A stretch of DNA of 64,000 nucleotides from Urechidicola croceus (GTDB lineage Bacteria; Bacteroidota; Bacteroidia; Flavobacteriales; Flavobacteriaceae): assembly GCF_001761325.1 (NCBI RefSeq), contig NZ_CP017478.1:3307501-3371500 (forward strand), given 5' to 3'. The notes beneath the pieces are model-generated. The model saw only the letters and a program-made list of their open reading frames with translations. It was not told the DNA's origin and did not search any database. Shown here piece by piece: positions 24,799 to 33,675 of the stretch. A program made the position numbers and the translations under genes. How positions within the stretch are numbered: the first letter of the stretch is position 1; every line of letters begins with the position of its first letter.

Positions 24799-25731
24799 TT
24801 AGTTTCTTTTAATCTGCTCTGCCAATAAGTATATAATTGCCATTCGAATAGCAACACCGTTTTCTACTTGGTTCAAGATAATAGATTGATCAGCATCTGC
24901 AACATCACTAGTAATCTCAACACCACGGTTTATTGGTCCTGGATGCATTATTACAATTTTCTTGCCAATTGAGTCTAAGATTTGTTTATTAATACCAAAA
25001 AGTTGAGTGTATTCACGAATTGAAGGGAAATATTTGATATCCATTCGTTCATGTTGTACGCGAAGTACATTTGCAACATCACACCATTCAAGTGCTTTTT
25101 TTAAGTTGGTTTCAATATCAATTCCAAGACTTTTAATATGTTTTGGGATAAGTGTTGTTGGTCCACATACTTTAACTACGGCACCTTGTAGTTTTAAGGC
25201 AAAAATATTTGATAGTGCAACTCTTGAATGTAATATATCACCTATAATAACTACTTTTTTACCTTTTACGCTACCTAGTTTTTCTCTAATTGAGTAGGAG
25301 TCAAGTAGTGCTTGAGTAGGATGCTCATGAGTTCCGTCTCCTGCATTTATGATTTTAGCATCTACATGTTGAGATAAAAAAACTCCTGCACCAACATTTG
25401 GATGTCTCATCACAACTATATCCACCTTCATTGAAAGGATATTATTTACAGTATCAATAAGTGTTTCTCCTTTTTTTACTGATGATTGCCCTGCTGAAAA
25501 ATTAATGATATCAGCAGATAATCTTTTTTCGGCTAATTCAAACGAAAGTTTAGTTCGCGTACTATTTTCAAAAAACAAATTTGCTATTGTAATATCTCTA
25601 AGAGAAGGTACTTTCTTAATCGGACGATTAATTACTTCTTTAAAATGATCGGCAGTTTGAAAAATAATATCAATATCATTTTTATTAAGATATTTAATTC
25701 CAAGTAAATGTTCAACACTTAACTTACTCAT
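24799..25731 (-). CDS. pyrB: Aspartate carbamoyltransferase catalytic subunit
   Basis: This 310-residue protein has the carbamoyl-phosphate motif FENSTRTKLSFE, MRHPNVGAG, GDGTHEHPTQALLD and the C-terminal MHPGPINRGVEI. It catalyses the first committed step of pyrimidine synthesis. It is separated by one base from pyrR upstream and one base from the STAS-like gene downstream. No pyrI regulatory subunit is adjacent. Confidence 0.97.
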   Translation of the reverse strand: MSKLSVEHLLGIKYLNKNDIDIIFQTADHFKEVINRPIKKVPSLRDITIANLFFENSTRTKLSFELAEKRLSADIINFSAGQSSVKKGETLIDTVNNILSMKVDIVVMRHPNVGAGVFLSQHVDAKIINAGDGTHEHPTQALLDSYSIREKLGSVKGKKVVIIGDILHSRVALSNIFALKLQGAVVKVCGPTTLIPKHIKSLGIDIETNLKKALEWCDVANVLRVQHERMDIKYFPSIREYTQLFGINKQILDSIGKKIVIMHPGPINRGVEITSDVADADQSIILNQVENGVAIRMAIIYLLAEQIKRN

Positions 25732-25732
25732 T

Positions 25733-26275
25733 CTAATTGTTTTTTATTAAGTAGATGGCGTCTTTTCCATCTTGTTCTTTCCATTGAACAATTACTTTCT
25801 CATTATTTATGGCATCAACTTTTCTTCCTTTATAATCTGGTTGAATCGGCAAATCTCGACTGAATCGTCTATCAATAAGTACTAAGAGTTCTATTTTTTT
25901 TGGTCTTCCAAAAGATTGAATAGCCGATAATGCAGCACGAATACTTCTTCCAGAATAAAGAACGTCGTCAATAAAAACAACATTTTTTTCTTCGACTATA
26001 AAATCAATATTTGTTTTGTTAGCTTCTAGTGGTGCATCTCTTCTTCTAAAATCATCACGGTAAAAAGTAATATCTAAAGTTCCAGATTTAATATCATTGA
26101 CCTTATAATCTTCTTTAAGAATTTTTGTCAATCTATCTGCAAGAAAAACACCTCTAGGTTGTAAGCCGATTATTACTGTATTGGAAAAATCATTGTGATT
26201 TTCGATCAACTGACAGGCTAATCGGTGCAATATAATGTGTATTTCTGTAGAGTTAAGTAAAGTTTTTCGACTCAT
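25733..26275 (-). CDS. pyrR: PyrR: pyrimidine regulator / uracil phosphoribosyltransferase
   Basis: Starting at 26275 gives 180 residues (MSRKTLLNSTEIHIILHRLACQ), the normal PyrR length; the frame from 26314 adds 13 unusual residues. The PRPP-binding loop is VVFIDDVLYSGRSIRAAL, and QPRGVFLADRL, TLDITFYRDD and LLVLIDRRFSRDLPI are family stretches. In Firmicutes PyrR binds pyr mRNA and controls attenuation. Here it heads the operon with pyrB. A CCAAAC/GTTTGG hairpin lies just upstream of the start, which may be relevant to its control. Confidence 0.93.
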   Translation of the reverse strand: MSRKTLLNSTEIHIILHRLACQLIENHNDFSNTVIIGLQPRGVFLADRLTKILKEDYKVNDIKSGTLDITFYRDDFRRRDAPLEANKTNIDFIVEEKNVVFIDDVLYSGRSIRAALSAIQSFGRPKKIELLVLIDRRFSRDLPIQPDYKGRKVDAINNEKVIVQWKEQDGKDAIYLIKNN

Positions 26276-26284
26276 AAGTTGTTG

Positions 26285-26311
26285 CCAAACGCTGTTTGGA
26301 GTACAAATATA
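26285..26311 (-). promoter_or_regulatory. Possible pyrR promoter (-7 element) and adjoining hairpin
   Basis: On the reverse strand TATATTTG (26311-26304) matches the Bacteroidota -7 consensus TANNTTTG; the nearest upstream TTG is 26 nt away, slightly beyond the usual 17-23. Immediately after it CCAAAC-AGC-GTTTGG (26299-26285) is a perfect 6-bp inverted repeat ending about 10 nt before the start codon. Confidence 0.35.
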
Positions 26312-26405
26312 CATATTGTTAATTAAATTGTTAAAAACAAATAGACAATTTTATTAAATCTGACTAATCTTGCACTAATTTTAAAATGTAAGTGAATCGA
26401 CGTTT

Positions 26406-27803
26406 ATGAAGCAAAACTCTAATCACCATAATAAAGTGTCTCTTTCGAAATTTGAATCAATGTTAAAGACTAATAATGTCTACTTTTTTGATTCTACAGA
26501 ATTTGAAGAAATTATTCATCATTATCTTGATGTTGGAAGACAATCCTTAGCAAATAAAGCAATTAAATTAGGTTTAGAACAACATCCAACTTCAGTAAAT
26601 TTAAAATTACTGAAAGCAGAGTTATTTATCTATGAAGATAAATTAGATCTAGCGGATAAAATTCTAAACGATTTACATGCTATAGAACCTACCAATGAAG
26701 AAATTTATATTCAAAAAGCCAATATACTTTCTAAAAGAGATGAGCATCAAAAAGCAATTGATACACTAAAAATAGCTTTAGCTTATACTGATGATAGTGC
26801 TGATGTTTTGGCAATGATAGGAATGGAGTATTTGTATCTTGATAATTTCGATGATGCACGTTTAAATTTTGCTCAATGCTTAGATGTTGATTATGAAGAT
26901 TATTCATCTTTATATAATGTTATTTATTGTTTTGATATGCAGAATCAGCATGTTGAAGCCGTAGAATACCTGATTAAGTATATTGACAACGAACCATTTT
27001 CAGAAGTTGCATGGCATCAGTTAGGTAGGCAACACTTCATTTTAAAGCAATACGAAGAAGCACTTAGAGCATTTGATTATTCAGTAGTTATAGATGAATT
27101 TTTTGTTGGGGCTTACCTTGAAAAGGCAAAAACTTTGGAAAAATTGAAACGATATGAAGAGGCCATTGAAAATTATTTAGTTACAATTGAATTAGATGAC
27201 CCAACTGCTTTTGCATATTATCGTACAGGAGAATGTTATAAAAAATTAGAGAATAAAGAACTAGCACTTAAATACTATAAAAAAACTGTAAAAGAGGATC
27301 CTCTATTAGATAAAGGATGGATTTCTTTAGCAAATTTATATTGTAGTGAAAAAAATTATCAAAAAGCACTTTATTATATAAATAAAGCACTTTCTATTGA
27401 TGAGTCCAATACAATGTATTGGAGAATGTTTGCTGAAATTAATTTGAAATTAAATTTTTTTGAGGAAGTTTCTTCTGCATTTTACAAATGTTTAGAATTT
27501 GGTGATACTAATCTTGATATTTACATTGGTCTTTCAGATGTATTGAATTTTATTGGTGAGTTTGAAGAAGCTGCAAAAATTTTAATTAGAGGTTCAAGAG
27601 AATATCCTGAACATGCAGAAATTGAGTACAGACTTGGTTGTTTGTATATTATTCTTGGTGACGATGAATTAGGATTAAAATATATTAAAAATGGTTTATC
27701 TACTGATTTTGATTATCACAAAATTTTTCAAGAATTATTTCCAGCAGTTTTTGAACTAGATATTGTCAATCATTTAATTGCAGAATTTCAACGCTCTAAG
27801 TAG
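26406..27803 (+). CDS. Tetratricopeptide-repeat protein, cytoplasmic
   Basis: This 465-residue protein has no signal peptide and consists of about ten TPR units, for example VAWHQLGRQHFILKQYEEAL, GAYLEKAKTLEKLKRYEEAI, AFAYYRTGECYKKLENKELAL and GWISLANLYCSEKNYQKAL. TPR arrays mediate protein interactions. It diverges from pyrR and precedes the DUF368 pair by 104 bp. No enzymatic domain is visible. Confidence 0.9.
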   Translation: MKQNSNHHNKVSLSKFESMLKTNNVYFFDSTEFEEIIHHYLDVGRQSLANKAIKLGLEQHPTSVNLKLLKAELFIYEDKLDLADKILNDLHAIEPTNEEIYIQKANILSKRDEHQKAIDTLKIALAYTDDSADVLAMIGMEYLYLDNFDDARLNFAQCLDVDYEDYSSLYNVIYCFDMQNQHVEAVEYLIKYIDNEPFSEVAWHQLGRQHFILKQYEEALRAFDYSVVIDEFFVGAYLEKAKTLEKLKRYEEAIENYLVTIELDDPTAFAYYRTGECYKKLENKELALKYYKKTVKEDPLLDKGWISLANLYCSEKNYQKALYYINKALSIDESNTMYWRMFAEINLKLNFFEEVSSAFYKCLEFGDTNLDIYIGLSDVLNFIGEFEEAAKILIRGSREYPEHAEIEYRLGCLYIILGDDELGLKYIKNGLSTDFDYHKIFQELFPAVFELDIVNHLIAEFQRSK

Positions 27804-27881
27804 AAATTGATATATTTTTATTCAATTATTTCCATTTTTTTTACTTAAAAACTAAACCAAGTAGGTCATAAGAAAATGTTA

Positions 27882-27910
27882 CATTTGTCAAAACAACAAT
27901 TTGACAAATG
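27882..27910 (+). promoter_or_regulatory. Perfect inverted repeat spanning a -7-like element and the start codon of the first DUF368 gene
   Basis: CATTTGTCAAA (27882-27892) and TTTGACAAATG (27900-27910) are exact reverse complements separated by 7 nt. The final ATG (27908-27910) is the start codon. The left arm overlaps TACATTTG (27880-27887), a Bacteroidota -7-like sequence without a good -33 partner. It could be an operator or an mRNA hairpin hiding the start codon. Confidence 0.6.
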
Positions 27911-28834
27911 AAAAACAGGACGCTTTTTGACTATATTATTATTTCATTGAAAGGAATTGCTATGGGTGCTGCAGACGTTGTACCTGGAGTTTCTGGAGGT
28001 ACAATTGCATTTATTTCAGGTATTTATGAAGAATTGCTTACTTCTATTAGTTCAATTAATTTTAATACATTAAAACTTTTAAAAACTGATGGAATTAAAG
28101 CAGTTTGGAAACAAATTAATGGAAACTTTTTATTCTCATTATTACTAGGAATAGGAATTAGTGTTGCTTCTCTTGCTAAATTAATTTCTTGGTTATTAGA
28201 AAATAAACCTGTGTTATTATGGTCATTCTTTTTTGGTTTGGTTTTAGCAAGTATTTTATTTATTGGAAAACAAATTTCAAAATGGAATATTTCTACAGTT
28301 TTAGTTCTAGTAGTCGGAGCAATTTTAGCCTATTGGATTACGACATTGCAACCTCTTATAACTGAAGGAACTTCACCATTTTTCTTATTTTTGGCTGGTG
28401 CATTGGCGATATGTGCAATGATTTTACCAGGTATTTCGGGAGCATTTATATTGGTTTTATTAGGTGCTTATAAGCCTGTATTAGAAGCAGTTCATAATAG
28501 GGATTTCAAATTAATTGCCATCATTGGAGTAGGAGCAGTAGTTGGACTTCTTACATTTTCTAGAATATTAAAATGGTTGTTTAATCATTATAAAGATTTG
28601 ACTTTAGCAGTCTTAACAGGATTTGTTTTAGGATCATTAAATAAAATTTGGCCTTGGAAAGAAGTACTCAAATCTAAAATTATTGAAGGCAAAACAATCA
28701 TTATTAATGAACAAAGTGTATCGCCATATTCATTTAAAGGAGATCCTGAATTATTATTTGCAATTTTATTATCATTGGCAGGTTTTTTTACTATAATTCT
28801 TTTGGAAAAAATTGCAATAAAGAATGAGTCGTAA
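27908..28834 (+). CDS. DUF368 (PopT-type) polyprenyl-phosphate translocase, first copy
   Basis: This 308-residue membrane protein has the DUF368 signatures GIAMGAADVVPGVSGGTIAFISG and CAMILPGISGAFILVLLG, an inverted pair of re-entrant PGxSG motifs, with about eight membrane helices. DUF368 (PopT) and DedA (UptA) families have been shown to recycle undecaprenyl phosphate across the membrane for cell-wall and surface-polymer synthesis. The stop overlaps the next gene by 11 nt. An inverted repeat covers its start codon. Confidence 0.88.
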   Translation: MKNRTLFDYIIISLKGIAMGAADVVPGVSGGTIAFISGIYEELLTSISSINFNTLKLLKTDGIKAVWKQINGNFLFSLLLGIGISVASLAKLISWLLENKPVLLWSFFFGLVLASILFIGKQISKWNISTVLVLVVGAILAYWITTLQPLITEGTSPFFLFLAGALAICAMILPGISGAFILVLLGAYKPVLEAVHNRDFKLIAIIGVGAVVGLLTFSRILKWLFNHYKDLTLAVLTGFVLGSLNKIWPWKEVLKSKIIEGKTIIINEQSVSPYSFKGDPELLFAILLSLAGFFTIILLEKIAIKNES

Positions 28835-29846
28835 ACGTAGTTTTATTGATAAGGTTTTTCTTTTTTTTAAAGGCCTATCTATGGGTGCCGCAAATAAAGT
28901 TCCTGGTGTCTCTGGAGGAACTGTAGCATTTGTACTCGATTTTTATGAAGAGTTAATTTATTCTTTTCAAAAAATTAATCTTAAGGCATTTAAATTGCTA
29001 TTTAATGGTAGATTTAAATCATTTTTTCAATATACCAATGCTTCATTCCTTCTAACAGTTATGGGAGGAAGTATGTTTAGTTATTTCAGTGTTTCAATAC
29101 TGTTAGATTATCTAATAAGAAATTATGAATTATATGTTTGGAGTGCATTTTTTGGAATGATTCTAGGCTCTGTTTATTATATAGCAAAAGGCTTTAATTG
29201 GTCAAAAAAAAATATTCTAGCAACAATTGTAGGAGTTACAATAGGAGTTTCCATTAGTTTATTAAATCCAGCAAAAGAAAACAGTAATTTGTGGTTTGTA
29301 TTTTTTTGTGGTATGGTGGGAGTTTCAGGAATGACATTACCAGGACTATCAGGGTCATTTATTCTTATTTTAATGGGGAATTATGTGTTGCTTTTAGTAG
29401 ATTCTGTAACGATGTTGTATAAAACTATTACTGATATATTTTCAGGGAATTGGGATTTTTTAAAAGATAGTGCACGTATAAAATACTTAAAGATAATTGC
29501 TACATTTACTGCAGGATCGGCATTTGGACTGGTGGTAACTTCGCATATATTGGGTTATGTACTTAAAAGGTGGAATCAGATAGTTACTGCTATAATTATT
29601 GGATTTATAACAGGCTCACTAGGAATTGTTTGGCCTTGGAAAAAGGAAATTTATAAGCGAGAGAATGGACAATTGTTACATGATTTTAATGGAGATAAAA
29701 TTATTGAAAATTATGAACGTTTTGTTCCAGACATCTCGGCTGTTCAAACTTGGATAGCAGCTGTTTTTATATTAATAGGATTTGGTTTATTGTTATTGCT
29801 TGATGTATATGCCAAAAGAAATAAAAAATTAAATAATGAAGCATAA
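28824..29846 (+). CDS. DUF368 (PopT-type) polyprenyl-phosphate translocase, second copy
   Basis: This 340-residue paralogue of the preceding gene has GLSMGAANKVPGVSGGTVAFVLD and SGMTLPGLSGSFILILMG and similar helices. In the first motif the usual aspartate (GAADVVPG) is replaced by asparagine (GAANKVPG), a difference that might change carrier specificity. It overlaps the first copy by 11 nt and aroE by 11 nt, so the three genes are translationally coupled. Two unlike copies in tandem suggest either a heteromer or distinct lipid substrates. Confidence 0.87.
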   Translation: MSRKRSFIDKVFLFFKGLSMGAANKVPGVSGGTVAFVLDFYEELIYSFQKINLKAFKLLFNGRFKSFFQYTNASFLLTVMGGSMFSYFSVSILLDYLIRNYELYVWSAFFGMILGSVYYIAKGFNWSKKNILATIVGVTIGVSISLLNPAKENSNLWFVFFCGMVGVSGMTLPGLSGSFILILMGNYVLLLVDSVTMLYKTITDIFSGNWDFLKDSARIKYLKIIATFTAGSAFGLVVTSHILGYVLKRWNQIVTAIIIGFITGSLGIVWPWKKEIYKRENGQLLHDFNGDKIIENYERFVPDISAVQTWIAAVFILIGFGLLLLLDVYAKRNKKLNNEA

Positions 29847-30588
29847 AACAAAATTTGGTTTGATTGGAAAAAACATTTCTTATTCATTTTCAAAAGGATA
29901 TTTTCTTGAAAAGTTTAAAAATCTAAATTTACATTCACTTACTTATCGTAATTTTGATATTCCTGAAATAGAAGAATTTCCATTTTTAATTTATCATAAA
30001 GAAGAAGAGTTTAGAGGCTTTAATGTTACAATACCCTACAAGGAATCTATTATGAGGTATTTAAGCGAAATTGATTCTGATGCACAAAAAATAGGTGCCG
30101 TAAATACAATTAAGGTTACTGAAGATAACCAATTGATAGGGTATAATACTGATATTTATGGTTTTGAAAATTCATTAAAACCACTATTAAAATCTAATCA
30201 CCGTAAAGCGCTAATTCTTGGTACTGGTGGTGCTTCAAAAGCAATAGCATTTGTATTAGAAAAATTAAATATTGAATATGTTTTCGTTTCTAGATCACTA
30301 AAATCAGAGAATATTATTTCATATGAGAACCTGAATAAGGAGATAATTGCAAATCATCAATTAATAATTAATTGTACACCGTTAGGTACATACCCAAATA
30401 TTGAAGATTGCCCAAATATTCCATATAAGTTTTTAACTGACAAACATTTTTTATATGATTTGATTTATAACCCACCTGAAAGCACCTTCTTAAAACAAGG
30501 TAAACAGCATGGAGCAATAATTAAAAATGGTTTGCAAATGCTTGAATTACAGGCGGAAAAATCATGGGAAATATGGAATGAAAAATAA
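29836..30588 (+). CDS. aroE: Shikimate dehydrogenase
   Basis: This 250-residue protein starts KFGLIGKNISYSFSKGYF (shikimate-binding S-x-S) and contains GFNVTIPYKESIMRYL (catalytic lysine), IGAVNTIKV, the nucleotide-binding GTGGASKAIAFVL and NGLQMLELQAEKSWEIW. It reduces 3-dehydroshikimate in aromatic amino-acid synthesis. Its start overlaps the second DUF368 gene, an arrangement with no obvious metabolic logic. Confidence 0.95.
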   Translation: MKHKTKFGLIGKNISYSFSKGYFLEKFKNLNLHSLTYRNFDIPEIEEFPFLIYHKEEEFRGFNVTIPYKESIMRYLSEIDSDAQKIGAVNTIKVTEDNQLIGYNTDIYGFENSLKPLLKSNHRKALILGTGGASKAIAFVLEKLNIEYVFVSRSLKSENIISYENLNKEIIANHQLIINCTPLGTYPNIEDCPNIPYKFLTDKHFLYDLIYNPPESTFLKQGKQHGAIIKNGLQMLELQAEKSWEIWNEK

Positions 30589-30749
30589 AACTTCCATGTT
30601 ATATTCATGTTAAAATAATTTTAATCTGAAATCTGACGCAACTTTTTGACTAGATTTGTATCTAATTAGAAAGTTATTGGCACTTTTAGTGTAAGTTAAC
30701 TTTAACTTGATGGACTAATTCAAAACTGACCCTTAAAACATTACAGAAA

Positions 30750-32666
30750 ATGTTAGATACTAAAAATGAAAATCTTCCAGAGGTTGATGGAGATGTAAAA
30801 CAGGTAAATTCAGATGGTGGATCTGAACTTGAAAATCAAAAAAAAGTACCAACTGTAAAATCAACTGATGCAGTTAAAACAGAAGAAGAGGTAGTTGAAG
30901 AAATTGATAATGAAATTGCTGAATCTTCTGAAAAGGATGAGCATGCTCATAATAATGAAATGCCTAATTATGATAGTATGTCATTAGATTCTCTTGTTGA
31001 AGAGTTTCAAAAACTTCTAAAAGAACATCCTGTTCAAAAAATCAATAATGATGTTAATGCCATTAAGAATTCTTTTAATACACAATTTTCAAAATTATTA
31101 GCTGAAAAGAAAGCTGCTTTTTTAGCAGAAGGAGGAGAAAGTATTGATTTTAATTATTCCAATCCATTAAAAACTCAATTTAATAGTTTAAATAGCGAAT
31201 TTAGAGAAAAGCGAACTGCCTATTATAAGAATTTAGAGTCTGAATTAAGTAATAATTTAGATTTGAGATTGAATGTTATTGAGCAATTGAAAAGTTTAAT
31301 TGAAGATGCAGATGCAAAGACGATGTATAATCAATTTCGAGAATTACAAGATCGTTGGAAAAAAATTGGACCTGTAGCAAGAGAAAAATACAATGATACT
31401 TGGAGAACATATCATCACCACGTTGAGCGTTTTTATGATTTATTGCATTTAAGCAATGATTTGCGTGATTTAGACTTTAAGCACAATCTTGATGAAAAGT
31501 TAAAGTTAGTTGCTCGTGCTGAAGAACTTGCAAAGAGTGATGATATTAACTATGCTTTTAAAAAATTACAGGAATTACACAAAATGTGGAAAGAAGATGT
31601 TGGTCCTGTTGCGCGAGAAGTTCGTGAAGATGTTTGGAAGAAATTTAGTGCAGCTACAAAATTGATACACGATAAAAGACACGAAAATTTTAAAAATTTA
31701 AAAGGGAAATACGAGGAAAATATAGAGAAAAAACTTAACATTATTGAAAAAATAAATAACGTTGATATTTCTAATAACTCAAAACATAGTGATTGGCAGC
31801 AAAGTATAAAAATAGTTGAAAGTTTAAGAGATCAATTTTTTAAAGTTGGTAATGTACCTAAATCTGAAAGTGAAACTATTTGGACAAAATTTAAGGAAGC
31901 AACACGAAAATTTAATCGCGAAAAGAATAGTTTTTATAAGAATGTAAAAAATGTTCAACAAGAAAATCTTAATAAAAAGATGAAACTTATTGAGCAAGCA
32001 GAATCATTGAAAGATAGTGAAGATTGGGATTCTGTTACTGATGTGATGAAAAAGATTCAATCAGATTGGAAAAAAATTGGTCATGTGCCTAGAAAATATT
32101 CTGATAAGATTTGGAATCAATTTAAGAGTGCTTGTAATCATTATTTTGATAGATTACATGAAAATCAGAATTCTGGTAGTAAAGAAGAGCAAGCTTCATA
32201 CGAAAAGAAAAAAGCACTGTTGGAAACTATTATTAAACAATCTGAAACCTCGAAATTAAGTTTAGATACAGTGAAAGATTATATTGAGAATTGGAGAGAA
32301 TTGGGTAAAGTTCCATACAGTTCACGTAATATTGAATCAAAATTCACCCAAGTAATTGATAAACTTTTTTCTAAATTATCAATTGATGATAAAGATAAAG
32401 AAATGATCAAGTTTGAAAATCAAATGGAAGGCTTGCTATCTCAAAATAATTTAAGAAAGTTAGATAGTGAGCAAATATTTATTAGAAAAAAAATTGATGA
32501 ATCAGTTCGAGAAATTCAACAATTAGAAACTAATATTAGTTTTATATCAAACGTAGATGTGAATAACCCACTATTAAAAAATGTTTTAAATAGTATTAAT
32601 ACCCACAAAGAAAACCTTGAAATATTAAAATCTAAATTAAATTACTTAAGTCAGTTAGATTATTAA
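30750..32666 (+). CDS. DUF349 repeat protein
   Basis: This 638-residue, highly charged helical protein has five or more DUF349 units, marked by the recurring pattern W-K-x-(I/V)-G-x-V-(A/P)-R, as in DRWKKIGPVAREKYNDTWR, KMWKEDVGPVAREVREDVWK, DQFFKVGNVPKSESETIWTK, SDWKKIGHVPRKYSDKIWNQ and WRELGKVPYSSRNIESKF. The first ~75 residues are acidic and low-complexity. DUF349 proteins are cytosolic; an Escherichia coli homologue (YicI-unrelated, of uncertain role) gives no firm function. A bidirectional terminator follows. Confidence 0.9.
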   Translation: MLDTKNENLPEVDGDVKQVNSDGGSELENQKKVPTVKSTDAVKTEEEVVEEIDNEIAESSEKDEHAHNNEMPNYDSMSLDSLVEEFQKLLKEHPVQKINNDVNAIKNSFNTQFSKLLAEKKAAFLAEGGESIDFNYSNPLKTQFNSLNSEFREKRTAYYKNLESELSNNLDLRLNVIEQLKSLIEDADAKTMYNQFRELQDRWKKIGPVAREKYNDTWRTYHHHVERFYDLLHLSNDLRDLDFKHNLDEKLKLVARAEELAKSDDINYAFKKLQELHKMWKEDVGPVAREVREDVWKKFSAATKLIHDKRHENFKNLKGKYEENIEKKLNIIEKINNVDISNNSKHSDWQQSIKIVESLRDQFFKVGNVPKSESETIWTKFKEATRKFNREKNSFYKNVKNVQQENLNKKMKLIEQAESLKDSEDWDSVTDVMKKIQSDWKKIGHVPRKYSDKIWNQFKSACNHYFDRLHENQNSGSKEEQASYEKKKALLETIIKQSETSKLSLDTVKDYIENWRELGKVPYSSRNIESKFTQVIDKLFSKLSIDDKDKEMIKFENQMEGLLSQNNLRKLDSEQIFIRKKIDESVREIQQLETNISFISNVDVNNPLLKNVLNSINTHKENLEILKSKLNYLSQLDY

Positions 32667-32680
32667 TTTGATGGTAAAAT

Positions 32681-32712
32681 AAAAAAGGGCTCAATTAATT
32701 GAGCCCTTTTTT
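32681..32712. terminator. Bidirectional terminator, perfect 32-bp palindrome
   Basis: AAAAAAGGGCTCAATT and its exact complement form a perfect stem with T-runs on both outgoing sides. It separates the DUF349 gene from the convergent YceI-like gene. Confidence 0.95.
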
Positions 32713-32731
32713 ATTTTATATAATTTCACAA

Positions 32732-33352
32732 CTATTCAACTTTTAAATAAGTTGCAACATCAATTTTAACTTCGCTCCATGTTTTACTTACCCCATCAGC
32801 ACCTTTGTGTAGGTCAAAACACACTTTATTTAAACTTTCAATAGCACTTTGCCCTTTCCAATTGTCTAAATTCATAACACCTTCAATAGTCACTAATTGT
32901 CCACTAATAATATAATTGATAGGAAATGTATTTGAAATACCATTCATGGTTAAAGAAACTGATCCTTCATTGTCTGAATTGGTAGTTATTGTACCTTTGA
33001 GTAATTCAGTATTATCCATAACTCCAAAAAAGAATTGTTTAAGTTTATTATCTCTATCGTCATTATTACTCCAAATACTGCTAACAGGAATTGAAAATTC
33101 TACTCCATTTAATGCTTCTTTTGCACTTGATGCAGTTTTAATTTCTTTTATGTTAACTTTGGTAAATTCTCCTTTAACAGCAACTTTATCAGTTGTTTTG
33201 TAGGCGGTCCAGCCTATTTTAGTTGTTAATGGTTCAAGTGAATATACTTTTGCTGAACTATTGCTTGAAGCTCCTTTTTTAGAATCTGTTTTACAAGATA
33301 TTGTAACTAAACTCAATAAAAAGATGAATGATAATAACAGTGCTTTTTTCAT
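32732..33352 (-). CDS. YceI-like lipid-binding lipoprotein
   Basis: This 206-residue protein has a lipoprotein signal (cysteine 20 in LVTISCKTD). It continues with beta-rich stretches such as TKIGWTAYKTTDKVAVKGEFTKV and NGVEFSIPVSSIWSNNDDRDNKLKQFFFG, recognisable as the YceI family, a lipocalin-like barrel that binds isoprenoid or fatty-acyl lipids. It is the last gene in a reverse-strand run of phospholipid genes (cdsA, psd, acyl-CoA-binding protein), consistent with a lipid-handling role in the periplasm. Confidence 0.85.
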   Translation of the reverse strand: MKKALLLSFIFLLSLVTISCKTDSKKGASSNSSAKVYSLEPLTTKIGWTAYKTTDKVAVKGEFTKVNIKEIKTASSAKEALNGVEFSIPVSSIWSNNDDRDNKLKQFFFGVMDNTELLKGTITTNSDNEGSVSLTMNGISNTFPINYIISGQLVTIEGVMNLDNWKGQSAIESLNKVCFDLHKGADGVSKTWSEVKIDVATYLKVE

Positions 33353-33363
33353 TTTAAAATAAA

Positions 33364-33639
33364 TTAATTAGAAGTATTAGGTTTTAAATATTTGTTCACT
33401 AATTTGATATAATGTTTTTTAGCTTCTTCTTCTGATAAGTGATTAAGTTGAAACCAAGCATTAAGTTTAAAGGCATTTCTTAATTCAATTCCACCAGATG
33501 GTTGTTCATAATCATTTCCTCTAGTTGCTTGCTTATAGTAAGCGTAAAACTGCAACATTATATCTGGCGGAAGTTTTTCCGTAGTTTCAGAAGCCATTTT
33601 ATAAGCTTCTTCAAACTTGGTGTTTAAGTCTTTTTTCAT
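33364..33639 (-). CDS. Acyl-CoA-binding protein
   Basis: This 91-residue protein has the whole four-helix ACBP fold in one domain: FEEAYKMASETTEKLPPDIMLQFYAYYKQATRGND, then FKLNAWFQLNHLSEEEAKKHYIKLVNKYL. The YAYYKQAT stretch contains the tyrosine and lysine residues that bind acyl-CoA in this family. ACBP buffers and delivers long-chain acyl-CoA in the cytosol. ACBP genes are uncommon in bacteria apart from groups such as this one. It sits between psd and a YceI-like gene. Confidence 0.93.
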   Translation of the reverse strand: MKKDLNTKFEEAYKMASETTEKLPPDIMLQFYAYYKQATRGNDYEQPSGGIELRNAFKLNAWFQLNHLSEEEAKKHYIKLVNKYLKPNTSN

Positions 33640-33675
33640 CAGAAAATTAAACTATTCAAAGTTAACAAAAAGAAA

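Noticed and set aside
30636-30667. GCAAC-N16-TATCTAA before the DUF349 gene as an ECF promoter
   Set aside because: The -10 lacks the CGTC core and an overlapping TAGATTTG could equally be a housekeeping -7 element; evidence is too weak.
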